From Clostridia bacterium (GTDB taxonomy: Bacteria > Bacillota > Clostridia > Oscillospirales > Acutalibacteraceae), in NCBI GenBank assembly GCA_024404115.1, contig JAKSQM010000008.1:36027-100026 (forward strand): 64,000 nt of DNA, read 5' to 3'. A model generated the notes under the pieces. It made no database searches. It was not told the origin of the DNA and worked only from the letters and a program-made list of their open reading frames with translations. The stretch's first letter is position 1. The number at the start of each line of letters is the position of its first letter. The position numbers were made by a program, and so were the translations under genes. Of the stretch, positions 1 to 8,004 are shown in pieces.

Positions 1-46
1 CAATGTTTACAGGTTCATTGACCTTTGAGCTTTTATCATTTGCCAT
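1..46 (-). CDS. 5' end of an unidentified gene (partial)
   Basis: An ATG at 46 on the minus strand opens a frame that runs off the left edge (first residues MANDKSSKVNEPVNI). A GGAGG ribosome binding site lies at 54-58, seven bases upstream, and a near-consensus promoter lies at 77-105. The 15 visible residues are polar and give no clue to function; no signal peptide is evident in them. It is read in the same direction as the ABC exporter genes but has its own promoter. Confidence 0.6.
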   Translation of the reverse strand, partial: MANDKSSKVNEPVNI

Positions 47-76
47 AAAAAAACCTCCAAGTTACTGATAGACTAC

Positions 77-105
77 ATTATAATGCAAAATGTACTTTTT
101 TGCAA
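77..105 (-). promoter_or_regulatory. Sigma-A-type promoter for the partial gene at the left edge
   Basis: Read on the minus strand, a TTGCAA -35 box (105-100) is followed by a 17-base spacer and a perfect TATAAT -10 box (82-77). The predicted start site leaves a short leader containing the GGAGG site before the ATG at 46. Confidence 0.7.
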
Positions 106-113
106 CAACTTTT

Positions 114-1862
114 TTATTTTGAAAACTGGCTGTTATAAAGCTCAGTGTAAAATCCGTTTTTGGCAAGAAGCTGCGAATGTGTGCCTGTTTCAATGATTTT
201 GCCGTCTTTCATAACAAGGATGATGTCAGCCTCTTTTATGGTCGAAAGTCGGTGGGCAACAATAAAGCTTGTTCTGCCCTCCATCATTTTAGAAAATGTT
301 TTCTGAATCCTCTGCTCTGTCTTTGTGTCGATTGAAGATGTGGCTTCATCAAGAATCAGCATTGGCGGCAGTGAAAGCATAACCCTCGTTATGCAAAGAA
401 GCTGTTTCTGACCCTGTGAAAGGTTGCCTTTTTCTTCACCGATAACAGTGTCATACCCATTGGGAAGCCTTTTAATAAAGCTGTGCGCATGGGTAAGCTT
501 TGCGGCGGCGATAATTTCTTCATCTGTTGCGTCAGGCTTGCCATAGGCGATGTTTTCTTTAACAGTGCCTGTTTTTAACCATGTTTCCTGTAATACCATG
601 CCGTAATTCTGACGCAAGGATTTTCTTGTAATATCTTTTATGTCGTTACCGCTTACTTTTATGCATCCGCTGTCAACATCATAAAAGCGCATAAGCAGAT
701 TTATAATGGTACTTTTGCCGCAGCCTGTGGGGCCGACAATTGCAACTCTTTTGCTTTTTTCAACATTGAGGTTAAGATTTTTAATAAGCTCTTTGTTTTT
801 ATCATAAGAAAAGTCAACATTCTGAATCTGAACTCTGCCGTCTGCATTTTCAAGGTCTGGCAGTGATGAATCAGAAACCTGCTCCTCAGTGTCAATCAAT
901 TCAAAAACTCTTGATGCACAGGCAAGCGCACTTTGAAGCTCGGTGATAACACCCGAAATCTCATTAAACGGCTTGGTGTATTGAGTGGCATAGGTGAGCA
1001 TACACACAAGCTGACCAACTGTGATGCCTGCACCGACAGCTGACCCGTTAATAACCGCAATTCCGCCAAAAATAGCAACACAGGCATAAACCATGCTGTT
1101 TACAAATCTTGTGGATGGATTAACAAGCGAAGAGAAAAATGTTGCTTTAAGGCTGTATTTGCCAAAGGATGAATTTATCTCTTTGAATCGGTTGACCGCC
1201 GTTTCTTCATAGCCGAAAGCTTTAACAGTTTTCTGATTGCCAGCCATCTCATTTACAAGTGAAGTCATTTCGCCCCTTGTTTGCGATTGACGCTTGAACA
1301 TGTCATATGTCTTTTTGGCAATGAAAGATGCCACAAAAAGGCTAAGTGGAGTAACGCAGACAACGGCAATTGTTACCTTTACATTTATGGTGAGCATAAA
1401 GCCGATTGTGCCGAGAATTGTAAGGATACTTGTAAAAAACTGAGTGAAGCCGATTAAAAGTCCGTCAGAAAACTGGTCTGTGTCGTTTACAATTCGGCTG
1501 ACTATATCGCCGTGAGCGTGAGAGTCAGCGTATGCCACATCAAGCCTTTGCAGTTTGTTGAATGCAGTTGTGCGCACATCCTTAACAACACGGTATGTTA
1601 CAAAGTTGTTGCACACATTCATAAGCCACTGGGTGAGGGCATACGCACCAATCATAACGCCGAAAAATATAAGGTGCTTTGTCATAGCGTCAAAATCAAC
1701 ATTGCCCTTGCCGATTATGGCATCAACGGCTTTGCCCATAATTTTTGGCGCATAGAGCATAAAGCCAACGCTTGCCGCCGCAAAAATCAGCGAAAGCGCA
1801 ACAGGCAGCCTATACCTTTTTATATATAATAAAACTCGTTTTAATGCAGATGAATTTTTCAT
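114..1862 (-). CDS. ABC exporter half-transporter, catalytically competent partner
   Basis: A 582-residue half-transporter: about six membrane segments in residues 15-300, then an ATP-binding domain. The NBD shows Walker A (GPTGCGKST), the signature LSQGQKQ, Walker B ending LILDEATSSID with the catalytic Glu, and the switch His in IVAHRLST. The start is the ATG preceded by AAGGAGG. It overlaps the stop of the upstream gene at 1859 by four bases (ATGA), so the two are translationally coupled. The partner has lost the catalytic Glu and His, so the pair fits the heterodimeric type known from LmrCD, BmrCD and TM287/288, which export drugs or lipophilic molecules. The substrate cannot be read from the sequence. 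Confidence 0.9.
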   Translation of the reverse strand: MKNSSALKRVLLYIKRYRLPVALSLIFAAASVGFMLYAPKIMGKAVDAIIGKGNVDFDAMTKHLIFFGVMIGAYALTQWLMNVCNNFVTYRVVKDVRTTAFNKLQRLDVAYADSHAHGDIVSRIVNDTDQFSDGLLIGFTQFFTSILTILGTIGFMLTINVKVTIAVVCVTPLSLFVASFIAKKTYDMFKRQSQTRGEMTSLVNEMAGNQKTVKAFGYEETAVNRFKEINSSFGKYSLKATFFSSLVNPSTRFVNSMVYACVAIFGGIAVINGSAVGAGITVGQLVCMLTYATQYTKPFNEISGVITELQSALACASRVFELIDTEEQVSDSSLPDLENADGRVQIQNVDFSYDKNKELIKNLNLNVEKSKRVAIVGPTGCGKSTIINLLMRFYDVDSGCIKVSGNDIKDITRKSLRQNYGMVLQETWLKTGTVKENIAYGKPDATDEEIIAAAKLTHAHSFIKRLPNGYDTVIGEEKGNLSQGQKQLLCITRVMLSLPPMLILDEATSSIDTKTEQRIQKTFSKMMEGRTSFIVAHRLSTIKEADIILVMKDGKIIETGTHSQLLAKNGFYTELYNSQFSK

Positions 1863-3589
1863 TTTGCCGCCTCCTTTTCAGAAAGCTGAGAAAGGCAGAT
1901 TTCTCTGTATTCCCCGCAATTTTCAAAAAGGTCATCGTGAGTTCCCGCCCCTGCAAGCCTGCCGTCATCCATAACAAGAATCAGATCGGCATTTTTTACG
2001 GTTGAAACTCTTTGAGAAACAATAAAAACGGTTGTGCCGTGAAGCGTTTCTTTAAGTGCAGAGCGAAGGCGGGCATCTGTTGCAAAGTCGAGAGCAGACA
2101 TACTGTCATCAAAAATGAGAATGGGCGAATTTTTAACCAATGCTCTTGCAATTGTCAGCCTTTGCTTCTGACCGCCCGAAAGATTTTTGCCGTCCTGTTC
2201 AATTATATAATCAATTCCACCGTCTTTAGAATTAACAAATTCTTCTGCCTGCGCTGTTGAAATTGCAGTGCAGATTTCTTCATCGCTTGCATTTCTGTTG
2301 CCGATAAGCAGATTTTCTTTTATGCTTCCGTTAAAAAGAACGCTCTTTTGCGGAACAACAGCGATTAAATTCTGAAGCTGATTTTTGCTATACATTTTAA
2401 TGTTGCTGCCAAAAAGAGAAACCTCGCCCTCACTGCAATCATAAAATCTTGGAATAAGATTTATAAGGGTGGATTTGCCCGAACCTGTTGCGCCGATAAT
2501 GCCGATTGTGGAGCCTTTTTTTGCGCTGAAAGAAACATTTTCAATTGCCGATTCTTTTGAACCGTTATAGAAAAAGCTGACATTTTTAAACTCAACAGCG
2601 TTTTCACTGTCATTTAAAACAGCCTCTTTTTCGGGGTATTCCATAGTCGGTGCCTTATCAAAAACAGCCTCAATCCTCTTTGAGCAGGCGGCGGCTTTAT
2701 TCATTGTTACAATAAGATTTGATAATTTTACAAGCTCAACCAGTATCTGCGACATATAATTTACCAGTGCCACAACAGCGCCCTGAGTGAGTCTGCCTGC
2801 ATAAACCTCCCCTGCGCCTTTATATAAAACGGCGATAATTGCAAGGTTTAAAATGACATAAGTTACAGGATTCAGCAGTGCAGAAATTCTTCCCACAAAC
2901 ATCTGAAGCTTCACAAGAGAAGCGGTTGATTTTTCAAAATCTTCTGCCTCCTTTTTCTGTCGGTTGAAGGCTCTGATTACTCTCACACCAGAGAGATTTT
3001 CTCGTGTCAAAAGAGTGATTTTATCAAGAGAATTCTGTATCTTTTTGAACACAGGAATACTCATAAACATTATGCCGAAAACCACTGCAAAAAGAAGCGG
3101 AATTACCACTGTAAAAACCATGGCAGATTTCACATCAATTGTGAATGCCATTATCATTGAACCGAAAACAATAAAGGGCGAACGGAGAAAAAGTCGGAGC
3201 ACCATGTTAACTCCTGTCTGCACCTGATTGATATCGTTAGTCAGCCTTGTTATAAGTGCAGATGTGCCGATTTCGTCAATATCGCTGAAAGAAAACCTGT
3301 TTATATGGGCAAAAAGTGCATTTCTCATACTTGTTCCGCAGCCAATGGCGGCTTTTGCGGCAAAATACTGGGCAGTTACCGAGCTTATAAGTCCAGTTGC
3401 GCCAAGCGCAAAAAGAACCGCTCCCATTTTATAAACATATGCTTTGTCAGAAAAACCAATGCCGTAATCAATAATTTTTGTAACAATCAGCGGCACAATC
3501 AGCTCAAGACAAGCCTCCGTCATTTTAAAAAAAGGAGCCAGCAAACTTTCAATTTTATAATGCTTTAAATGCTTTAAAATCTGTTTCAT
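1859..3589 (-). CDS. ABC exporter half-transporter, degenerate-site partner
   Basis: First gene of the exporter pair, about 576 residues with the usual membrane domain plus NBD. Walker A (GATGSGKST) and a canonical signature (LSGGQKQ) are intact. Walker B reads LIFDDSMSALD, with Asp at the catalytic Glu position, and the switch histidine is Gln (IVSQRVST). This is the pattern of the non-hydrolysing site in heterodimeric exporters. A start 18 bases further upstream (3607) is possible, but MKQILKHLKHYK at 3589 resembles the usual family N-terminus and has a GGTGA six bases before it. Only the pairing, not the cargo, is supported. Confidence 0.88.
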   Translation of the reverse strand: MKQILKHLKHYKIESLLAPFFKMTEACLELIVPLIVTKIIDYGIGFSDKAYVYKMGAVLFALGATGLISSVTAQYFAAKAAIGCGTSMRNALFAHINRFSFSDIDEIGTSALITRLTNDINQVQTGVNMVLRLFLRSPFIVFGSMIMAFTIDVKSAMVFTVVIPLLFAVVFGIMFMSIPVFKKIQNSLDKITLLTRENLSGVRVIRAFNRQKKEAEDFEKSTASLVKLQMFVGRISALLNPVTYVILNLAIIAVLYKGAGEVYAGRLTQGAVVALVNYMSQILVELVKLSNLIVTMNKAAACSKRIEAVFDKAPTMEYPEKEAVLNDSENAVEFKNVSFFYNGSKESAIENVSFSAKKGSTIGIIGATGSGKSTLINLIPRFYDCSEGEVSLFGSNIKMYSKNQLQNLIAVVPQKSVLFNGSIKENLLIGNRNASDEEICTAISTAQAEEFVNSKDGGIDYIIEQDGKNLSGGQKQRLTIARALVKNSPILIFDDSMSALDFATDARLRSALKETLHGTTVFIVSQRVSTVKNADLILVMDDGRLAGAGTHDDLFENCGEYREICLSQLSEKEAAK

Positions 3590-3684
3590 TTTCTTCACCG
3601 AAATCATTATAACTTTTTTGTTTTTTTATGTCAATAATCAAGCATAAACGGGCAATGTTTTTTGCTGTCAATGGATAAATTTTT

Positions 3685-3713
3685 TATATATTTTTTTGTA
3701 TAAAATTTTGCAA
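3685..3713 (-). promoter_or_regulatory. Promoter for the ABC exporter operon
   Basis: On the minus strand, TTGCAA (3713-3708), a 17-base spacer and TATATA (3690-3685) precede the ABC genes by about 70 bases. Both boxes are palindromic or nearly so, and the region is very AT-rich, so this is a candidate only. Confidence 0.45.
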
Positions 3714-3718
3714 TTCTA

Positions 3719-3748
3719 TTGACAATTAAGCTTGAATTATGGTAAAGT
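3719..3748 (+). promoter_or_regulatory. Candidate promoter for the fibre operon
   Basis: A perfect TTGACA (3719-3724) is followed after 18 bases by TAAAGT (3743-3748), the best candidate upstream of the EAL-like gene. It would leave a leader of about 125 bases. The divergent intergenic region 3590-3879 otherwise holds AT-rich sequence and the promoter on the other strand; I see no riboswitch in it. Confidence 0.5.
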
Positions 3749-3879
3749 AGGTTATAAGTCTAATAGTATCAGTAGGTGTATGCGTATATACATTATGTTA
3801 TACAAATATTTTGCACAGAGTGCGGCAATATACACAAACGGCTATAATTCAGTAAATCCACTAACAGAGAGGGTTGCTT

Positions 3880-4620
3880 ATGGAAAAGAAAAGACAGACA
3901 GGAGCGGGCAGGCTCAGACCAATCGAGCTTGAATATCAGCCGATTTTTGATATTCACCTCAACATGGCAATCGACTACGAAATATCAATGAAGATAAACG
4001 ATAAGGTAATGGGCGTTATGCTTCCCCAGTATTTCATCCCCGTTGCAGAGAAGTCAAATCAGATCTGCCAGCTTGGGCTGTGGGCAATTGAAGAGTGCTG
4101 CGAAGCTCTTAAACGCTGCGAAGCAAGAGAGGCTGACATAAACTCATTTATCGTCTGGGTTTCAGTTAAACACATTGCCAAAAAGAATTTTGTACCGTCT
4201 GTTATGAAAATTCTTAACAAATATTCCGTAAAGCCTGACAGATTCTGTTTCAATATTAACCAGAGCATTCTTGAGGCAAGCAAAGATCAGATCCTTGCAA
4301 ACATCAAAGAGCTTCGTGAGCTTGGTTTTAAAGTATCTATTGACGACCTTGGTCTTGAATATACATCATTAAGCAACTTGAGCCAGTATGATGTTGATTA
4401 CATCGGAATCCACGCTTCCCTTATAGAAGATATAATGGAAAGCGAAAGAACCCAGAATATGGTTCAGGGTCTTATAGATTTCTGCAAAAAGATTGAGGTT
4501 GAAACAAGAGTTGACGGAATTGACACTGCCGAAAAGGCTGAGCTTCTTAAAAAGCTTGGTGTTGACCAGCTTAAAGGTCCGTTCTACGGCAAGCCGATTT
4601 CAGAAAAAGCTATAGTTTAA
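3880..4620 (+). CDS. Degenerate EAL-domain protein, first gene of the fibre operon
   Basis: A 246-residue stand-alone EAL-family TIM barrel with no GGDEF domain, receiver or membrane segment. Landmarks are recognisable but eroded: the EAL motif reads YEI, the NxS strand is VSVKH, the ELTES position is NINQS, DDFG is kept as DDLG, the KID Lys is lost (IGIHAS), EGVET reads RVDGIDT, and the final QGYLFGKP reads LKGPFYGKP. Several metal-binding and catalytic positions are therefore missing, so c-di-GMP hydrolysis is unlikely. A c-di-GMP-sensing or protein-adaptor role is inferred. The start is the ATG at 3880, six bases after AGAGAGGG; the TTG at 3874 has no room for a ribosome site. Being the promoter-proximal gene suggests a regulatory or assembly role for the downstream surface proteins. 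Confidence 0.8.
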   Translation: MEKKRQTGAGRLRPIELEYQPIFDIHLNMAIDYEISMKINDKVMGVMLPQYFIPVAEKSNQICQLGLWAIEECCEALKRCEAREADINSFIVWVSVKHIAKKNFVPSVMKILNKYSVKPDRFCFNINQSILEASKDQILANIKELRELGFKVSIDDLGLEYTSLSNLSQYDVDYIGIHASLIEDIMESERTQNMVQGLIDFCKKIEVETRVDGIDTAEKAELLKKLGVDQLKGPFYGKPISEKAIV

Positions 4621-4638
4621 TGAAGGGGGCGTGTCCCA

Positions 4639-5430
4639 TTGGCAAAGAAAGATAAAAACACTAAAGGCGCAGTTGATCAGGCAGAGGAGCTTGACCCCAA
4701 CGAAGCAGCCGACCAGATGGAGAAATATGCTGTAAAGACTAACTCCAAAAAGGTCAACAAGCGTGAGGCACTTATCAGAATCCTCACCATTATACTTATT
4801 ATATTGTTACTTTTCCTTTTCGGATTATTTGCCTGTTCAACATACATCAAGAGCGGTAACTTCACAGTTACAGCAAGCTCTGAGGCGTTTAACGCAGGCA
4901 TCTCACTGAGTGAAACAAAAGATTTCAAAAATCCTCAGCGAATCCTTGAAGGCAGTAAATATGAGGAGATGAGAGAAGGCACATATCCTCTCATTCCCGA
5001 AGATGTCGACCAGTATGAAGGCTCCAAAAACTTCAACGAAAACGGCATGTACTACTTTACTTATTCTTTCTATGTAAAGAACACAGGCTCAGACGACGCA
5101 GGCTACGCTGCAAAGCTTAATATTGACAGCGTAACAGAGGGTGCAGACGAAGCACTCCGCGTTATGGTTATCAAGGACGGCGAAAGAATGACCTACGGTA
5201 AGCCGAGACTTGGTACAAACAATGTGCTTGAAATTTACGCAGATAAGAATTTTGTAAGCAATCGTCTTGTTGCAACAGTTACAGACGATGATTTCAAAGC
5301 AGGTGAAATGCAGAAAATCACTGTTGTCATCTGGTTTGAAGGCGAAGATCCCGAGTGTGTTAACGATATTCTTAAAGGGGAGGTCAAGCTCTCAATGGAT
5401 TTAAATGTCATTGAGCCACTTGATAAATAA
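4639..5430 (+). CDS. Membrane-anchored pilin-like (TasA/camelysin-like) protein
   Basis: About 263 residues: a charged cytoplasmic N-terminus (1-48), one membrane segment (about 49-67, ILTIILIILLLFLFGLFA), then an extracellular beta-rich domain. Its end (VVIWFEGEDPECVND) matches the C-termini of the two pilin-like subunits downstream (IWVEGNDIDC and IWAEGNDIDC). It therefore shares their fold but keeps an uncleaved anchor instead of the SipW-type A-W-F site. The start is TTG at 4639, nine bases after GAAGGGGG; no ATG fits. It lies 18 bases after the EAL gene. A base or anchor for the fibre is the natural inference; a regulator of polymerisation is the alternative. Confidence 0.7.
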   Translation: MAKKDKNTKGAVDQAEELDPNEAADQMEKYAVKTNSKKVNKREALIRILTIILIILLLFLFGLFACSTYIKSGNFTVTASSEAFNAGISLSETKDFKNPQRILEGSKYEEMREGTYPLIPEDVDQYEGSKNFNENGMYYFTYSFYVKNTGSDDAGYAAKLNIDSVTEGADEALRVMVIKDGERMTYGKPRLGTNNVLEIYADKNFVSNRLVATVTDDDFKAGEMQKITVVIWFEGEDPECVNDILKGEVKLSMDLNVIEPLDK

Positions 5431-5550
5431 GCGATGAGGAATCCGGGAGCGGTAAAAGGAGCAACCTTTATCAAACCCTGATATAAGTACTTTTCTTTAA
5501 GTCCGAATCCAATATTTTAACGCACAGGATATAAATTAAACGATGCGTTT

Positions 5551-5571
5551 GGCGACGCGTTAACGGTCGCC
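5551..5571 (+). repeat. Inverted repeat in the leader of the first pilin-like gene
   Basis: GGCGAC (5551-5556) pairs with GTCGCC (5566-5571) around a loop that itself contains the palindrome CGTTAACG (5558-5565). It sits about 30 bases before the start of the first SipW-type subunit gene. The 173-base gap also has AAAGG/CCTTT complementarity near 5455-5470. No T-run follows, so it is not a terminator; an mRNA-stability or regulator site is possible. Confidence 0.45.
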
Positions 5572-5603
5572 AAGGCATACGAAATCTTTATGGAGGTAAA
5601 GAT

Positions 5604-6542
5604 ATGAAAAAGACAATCAAAAAACGCGCTTTTGTATCAGCGATCGCTATGCTTATCGTTTCAGCTATCGTTCTTACAAGTTCAACGTTTGCATGGTTCT
5701 CAATGAGCAAAGAAGCTAAAGTTGAGCAGATGGATCTTACCGTTTCTTCACCCGAAGGTATTCAGATTTCTGCCAATGCTTCAGCTTGGACTGCAAGTCT
5801 TACAAACGACGACTTCTTCAATGAGAGCTCAACAAGCCGTTACAAGGCATATGACGGCAACGTAAACCTTATGCCCCTTAACCTTATCCCTGTTTCAAGT
5901 GCTTTTAAAATGTTTAACTCAACAACAGGTGCAGCTAACTTCTATAAGGCTGTTCTTAACGATAAGGGTAATGCAACAGTTACAGCTGTAAGCCAGACTG
6001 CAGGCAATGATGATAACGCAGGTCTTGTAGCATTTGACATCTTCTTCAAGGTTGCACAGAATACAAAAGTTTATTTCGGCACATCTGAATTCAAAGATGA
6101 GAGCCAGTCAGATATCCTTACAGCACTTAGAGTTGCTTTCCAGCCTTTAGGTCAGACTACATCAACTGAGGCTGCAACAGCTATTGCTCTTAAGTCAACA
6201 TCTGCAACAAACACAACTGTTTATGAGCCAGATGCAGTTAACCGTTCAGCAGATGCTATTGCATCAGGTAACAGCACTGGTGTTGTAACAACAAAGTATA
6301 TTAATAGTACTGGTGCTGCTGGTACTGTTAACAGCAACTTTGTTCTTACAAATGCTAACAACGAAGCTCTTACATGTAATGCAATTACAAGCCAGGCTTC
6401 AGCAACTGATAAGTCATTTGAAATTAAAGCAGGTGTAACAAAGATGAGAGTTTACATCTGGGTTGAAGGTAATGATATTGACTGCCGTAACTCAGTTGCA
6501 GGCGCAGCTCTTTCAGTTGCTCTTAAGTTCACAATTGACTAA
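5604..6542 (+). CDS. SipW-dependent TasA-like fibre subunit A
   Basis: 312 residues with a SipW-type signal peptide: basic KKTIKKR, a hydrophobic core of about 20 residues, then SSTFAWFS. That A-W-F site is typical of substrates of non-canonical (SipW) signal peptidases and of TasA/camelysin relatives. The mature part is Ser/Thr/Ala-rich with few charges and predicted beta structure. It ends with VYIWVEGNDIDC followed by a hydrophobic strand. Two cysteines remain in the mature protein (ALTC and NDIDC), so a disulfide is possible. GGAGG precedes the ATG by seven bases. It is a tandem paralogue of the next gene and probably a major structural subunit, secreted by Sec and cleaved by a SipW-like enzyme of this operon. 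Confidence 0.82.
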   Translation: MKKTIKKRAFVSAIAMLIVSAIVLTSSTFAWFSMSKEAKVEQMDLTVSSPEGIQISANASAWTASLTNDDFFNESSTSRYKAYDGNVNLMPLNLIPVSSAFKMFNSTTGAANFYKAVLNDKGNATVTAVSQTAGNDDNAGLVAFDIFFKVAQNTKVYFGTSEFKDESQSDILTALRVAFQPLGQTTSTEAATAIALKSTSATNTTVYEPDAVNRSADAIASGNSTGVVTTKYINSTGAAGTVNSNFVLTNANNEALTCNAITSQASATDKSFEIKAGVTKMRVYIWVEGNDIDCRNSVAGAALSVALKFTID

Positions 6543-6885
6543 TCCTTTTGGATTATAAATTACTTTTTAAAACAAAATCTATTTTTAAAGCTTAATTTTA
6601 TGTGTGTAGTTGCTCTGCACACATAAAGACCTCGTCGCTTAAGGGGCGACGAAATCGGATTCGTTGCCCCAGTTTTTCCCCTGATTGACTGTAAGGGTGA
6701 TTTAAGAGCATTCGGCGAGTGCTTTTAATTGACCTTTACAGTTAAACGCAAAGGTCAGCCCGAAAGGGTTCATAGGTTAAAAAAACCTGAACTTTCGCTT
6801 GAGTTTGAGATGCAAATCTTAAACATAAGTATAAATTGCGCTAAACCGCAGTAAACAAGCAAATTTTATCAATGGAGATGAAGAC
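6543..6885 (+). promoter_or_regulatory. Structured 343-base leader between the two fibre-subunit genes
   Basis: This non-coding gap can form a chain of hairpins: ATGTGTG/CACACAT (6600-6624), TCGTCGC/GCGACGA (6632-6652), AGCATTC/GAGTGCT near 6705-6723, GACCTTT/AAAGGTC near 6730-6755, CCC-GAAA-GGG just after it, and AGGTT/AACCT near 6773-6790. No stem is followed by a clear T-run. The layout does not match the c-di-GMP-I (GEMM) core that I know. It may set the ratio of the two subunits by RNA processing or stability. An internal promoter (TTGAGA, 19 bases, TATAAA near 6801-6835) is conceivable but weak. Confidence 0.5.
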
Positions 6886-7848
6886 ATGAACAAAAAGAAT
6901 AAGAAACGTGCCTTTATAACGTCTATTATTATGCTTCTTATCTCTGCAATCGTTCTTACAAGCTCAACATTTGCTTGGTTTGTAATGGGCGATAAGGCCG
7001 CAATCAACGAAATGGATATTAAACTCTATTCATCAGAGGGCATCCAGATTTCTGCAAATGCGACCGATCCAAGCTGGAGACAGATGCTTACACTGGATAA
7101 CCTCTTCGATACAGAAGAAGCAGACGATCCGGTTCTTGACGCTTATGCAGGCAACAGAAACATGCTCCCCGAGTACATCATTCCCGCATCAAGCAGCTTC
7201 AATTCATTTGGCGATTATGGTTACCCCAACTTCTACAGAGCAAGCGTAGAAGGTGACGGTTCAACATCAGTTGCAAAGGTTGTTGAAGCTTATGACGCAG
7301 CTGACGAAGCAGGCATCGTTGCTTTTGATATTTTCATCAAGACCAGCGTAGCTCAGACAATTGATTTCAGCACAACAGAAATCAAAGAAATTGTTGGCGA
7401 AAGCGGCGAATCACTTGATCCTCTTACTGCTATCAGATATGCTTTCGTTCCTATGGGCAACACAGCTATCGGCACAGCAGCAGCTACATGCCAGCAGCTT
7501 CAGAACGCAAGTGCTTCAAAGGTAACAATCGCTGAAGCAGATTCACTTGCACGTTCTAAGGATTCAGCAGCAGCTGGTAACGCAACAGGTCATCAGACAA
7601 CTGCTCCTCTTAACGGCGCATCAGCTACAACAGCTGATATGAAGAATGTAATTCTCAGCACAGATACTGCTGCTCCTCAGGGCAAGGTATACTGGAGTGA
7701 TGATGCAACAAAGACATTTGATCTTGATGCAGGCATCACAAAGATCAGAGTTTACATCTGGGCAGAAGGCAACGACATTGACTGCCGTGACAGTATCGCA
7801 AGTTCAGAGCTGTCTGTAGCATTCAAATTTGCAGTTGCAGGTGCATAA
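6886..7848 (+). CDS. SipW-dependent TasA-like fibre subunit B
   Basis: 320 residues, clearly paralogous to the preceding gene: the same KKRAF start, the same SSTFAWF site, a shared EGIQISANA segment near residue 50 and the same IWAEGNDIDC close. The mature domain is more acidic (Asp/Glu-rich around residues 75-90) than subunit A. Cysteines are again found at a TC pair and at NDIDC. The start has GGAG eight bases upstream. It is probably a second structural component, either co-assembled or an alternative subunit. A hairpin immediately downstream separates it from the signal peptidase gene. Confidence 0.82.
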   Translation: MNKKNKKRAFITSIIMLLISAIVLTSSTFAWFVMGDKAAINEMDIKLYSSEGIQISANATDPSWRQMLTLDNLFDTEEADDPVLDAYAGNRNMLPEYIIPASSSFNSFGDYGYPNFYRASVEGDGSTSVAKVVEAYDAADEAGIVAFDIFIKTSVAQTIDFSTTEIKEIVGESGESLDPLTAIRYAFVPMGNTAIGTAAATCQQLQNASASKVTIAEADSLARSKDSAAAGNATGHQTTAPLNGASATTADMKNVILSTDTAAPQGKVYWSDDATKTFDLDAGITKIRVYIWAEGNDIDCRDSIASSELSVAFKFAVAGA

Positions 7849-7880
7849 TGCAGGATAAAGCATTATAAAAAACATATCAA

Positions 7881-7911
7881 TCCGGCAGGGTAGAATCCCT
7901 GCTCTGCCGGA
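7881..7911 (+). terminator. Terminator-like hairpin after the subunit genes
   Basis: TCCGGCAG (7881-7888) pairs with CTGCCGGA (7904-7911), followed by AATTTTC. An alternative inner stem CAGGG/CCCTG (7886-7890 with 7897-7901) competes with it. The T-run is short, so partial termination or mRNA 3'-end protection is more likely than a full stop. Either would raise subunit levels over the catalytic genes downstream. Confidence 0.55.
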
Positions 7912-8004
7912 ATTTTCAAATTGCATGAGCGATTTAAAAGTATAAATGTACTTTTAAATGACTTATACAGTCAAAGTTTTACAAAGCAAAAGGTGGATAT
8001 TACT

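Noticed and set aside
3732-3932. Possible 66-codon gene before the EAL gene
   Set aside because: It overlaps the EAL reading frame, has no ribosome site and lies in the promoter/leader region.
6650-6885. c-di-GMP-I (GEMM) riboswitch, suggested by ACGCAAAGG and a GAAA-capped stem
   Set aside because: The order and spacing of the core elements do not match: the GAAA hairpin follows rather than precedes the ACGCAAAG strand, and the second receptor helix is not found.
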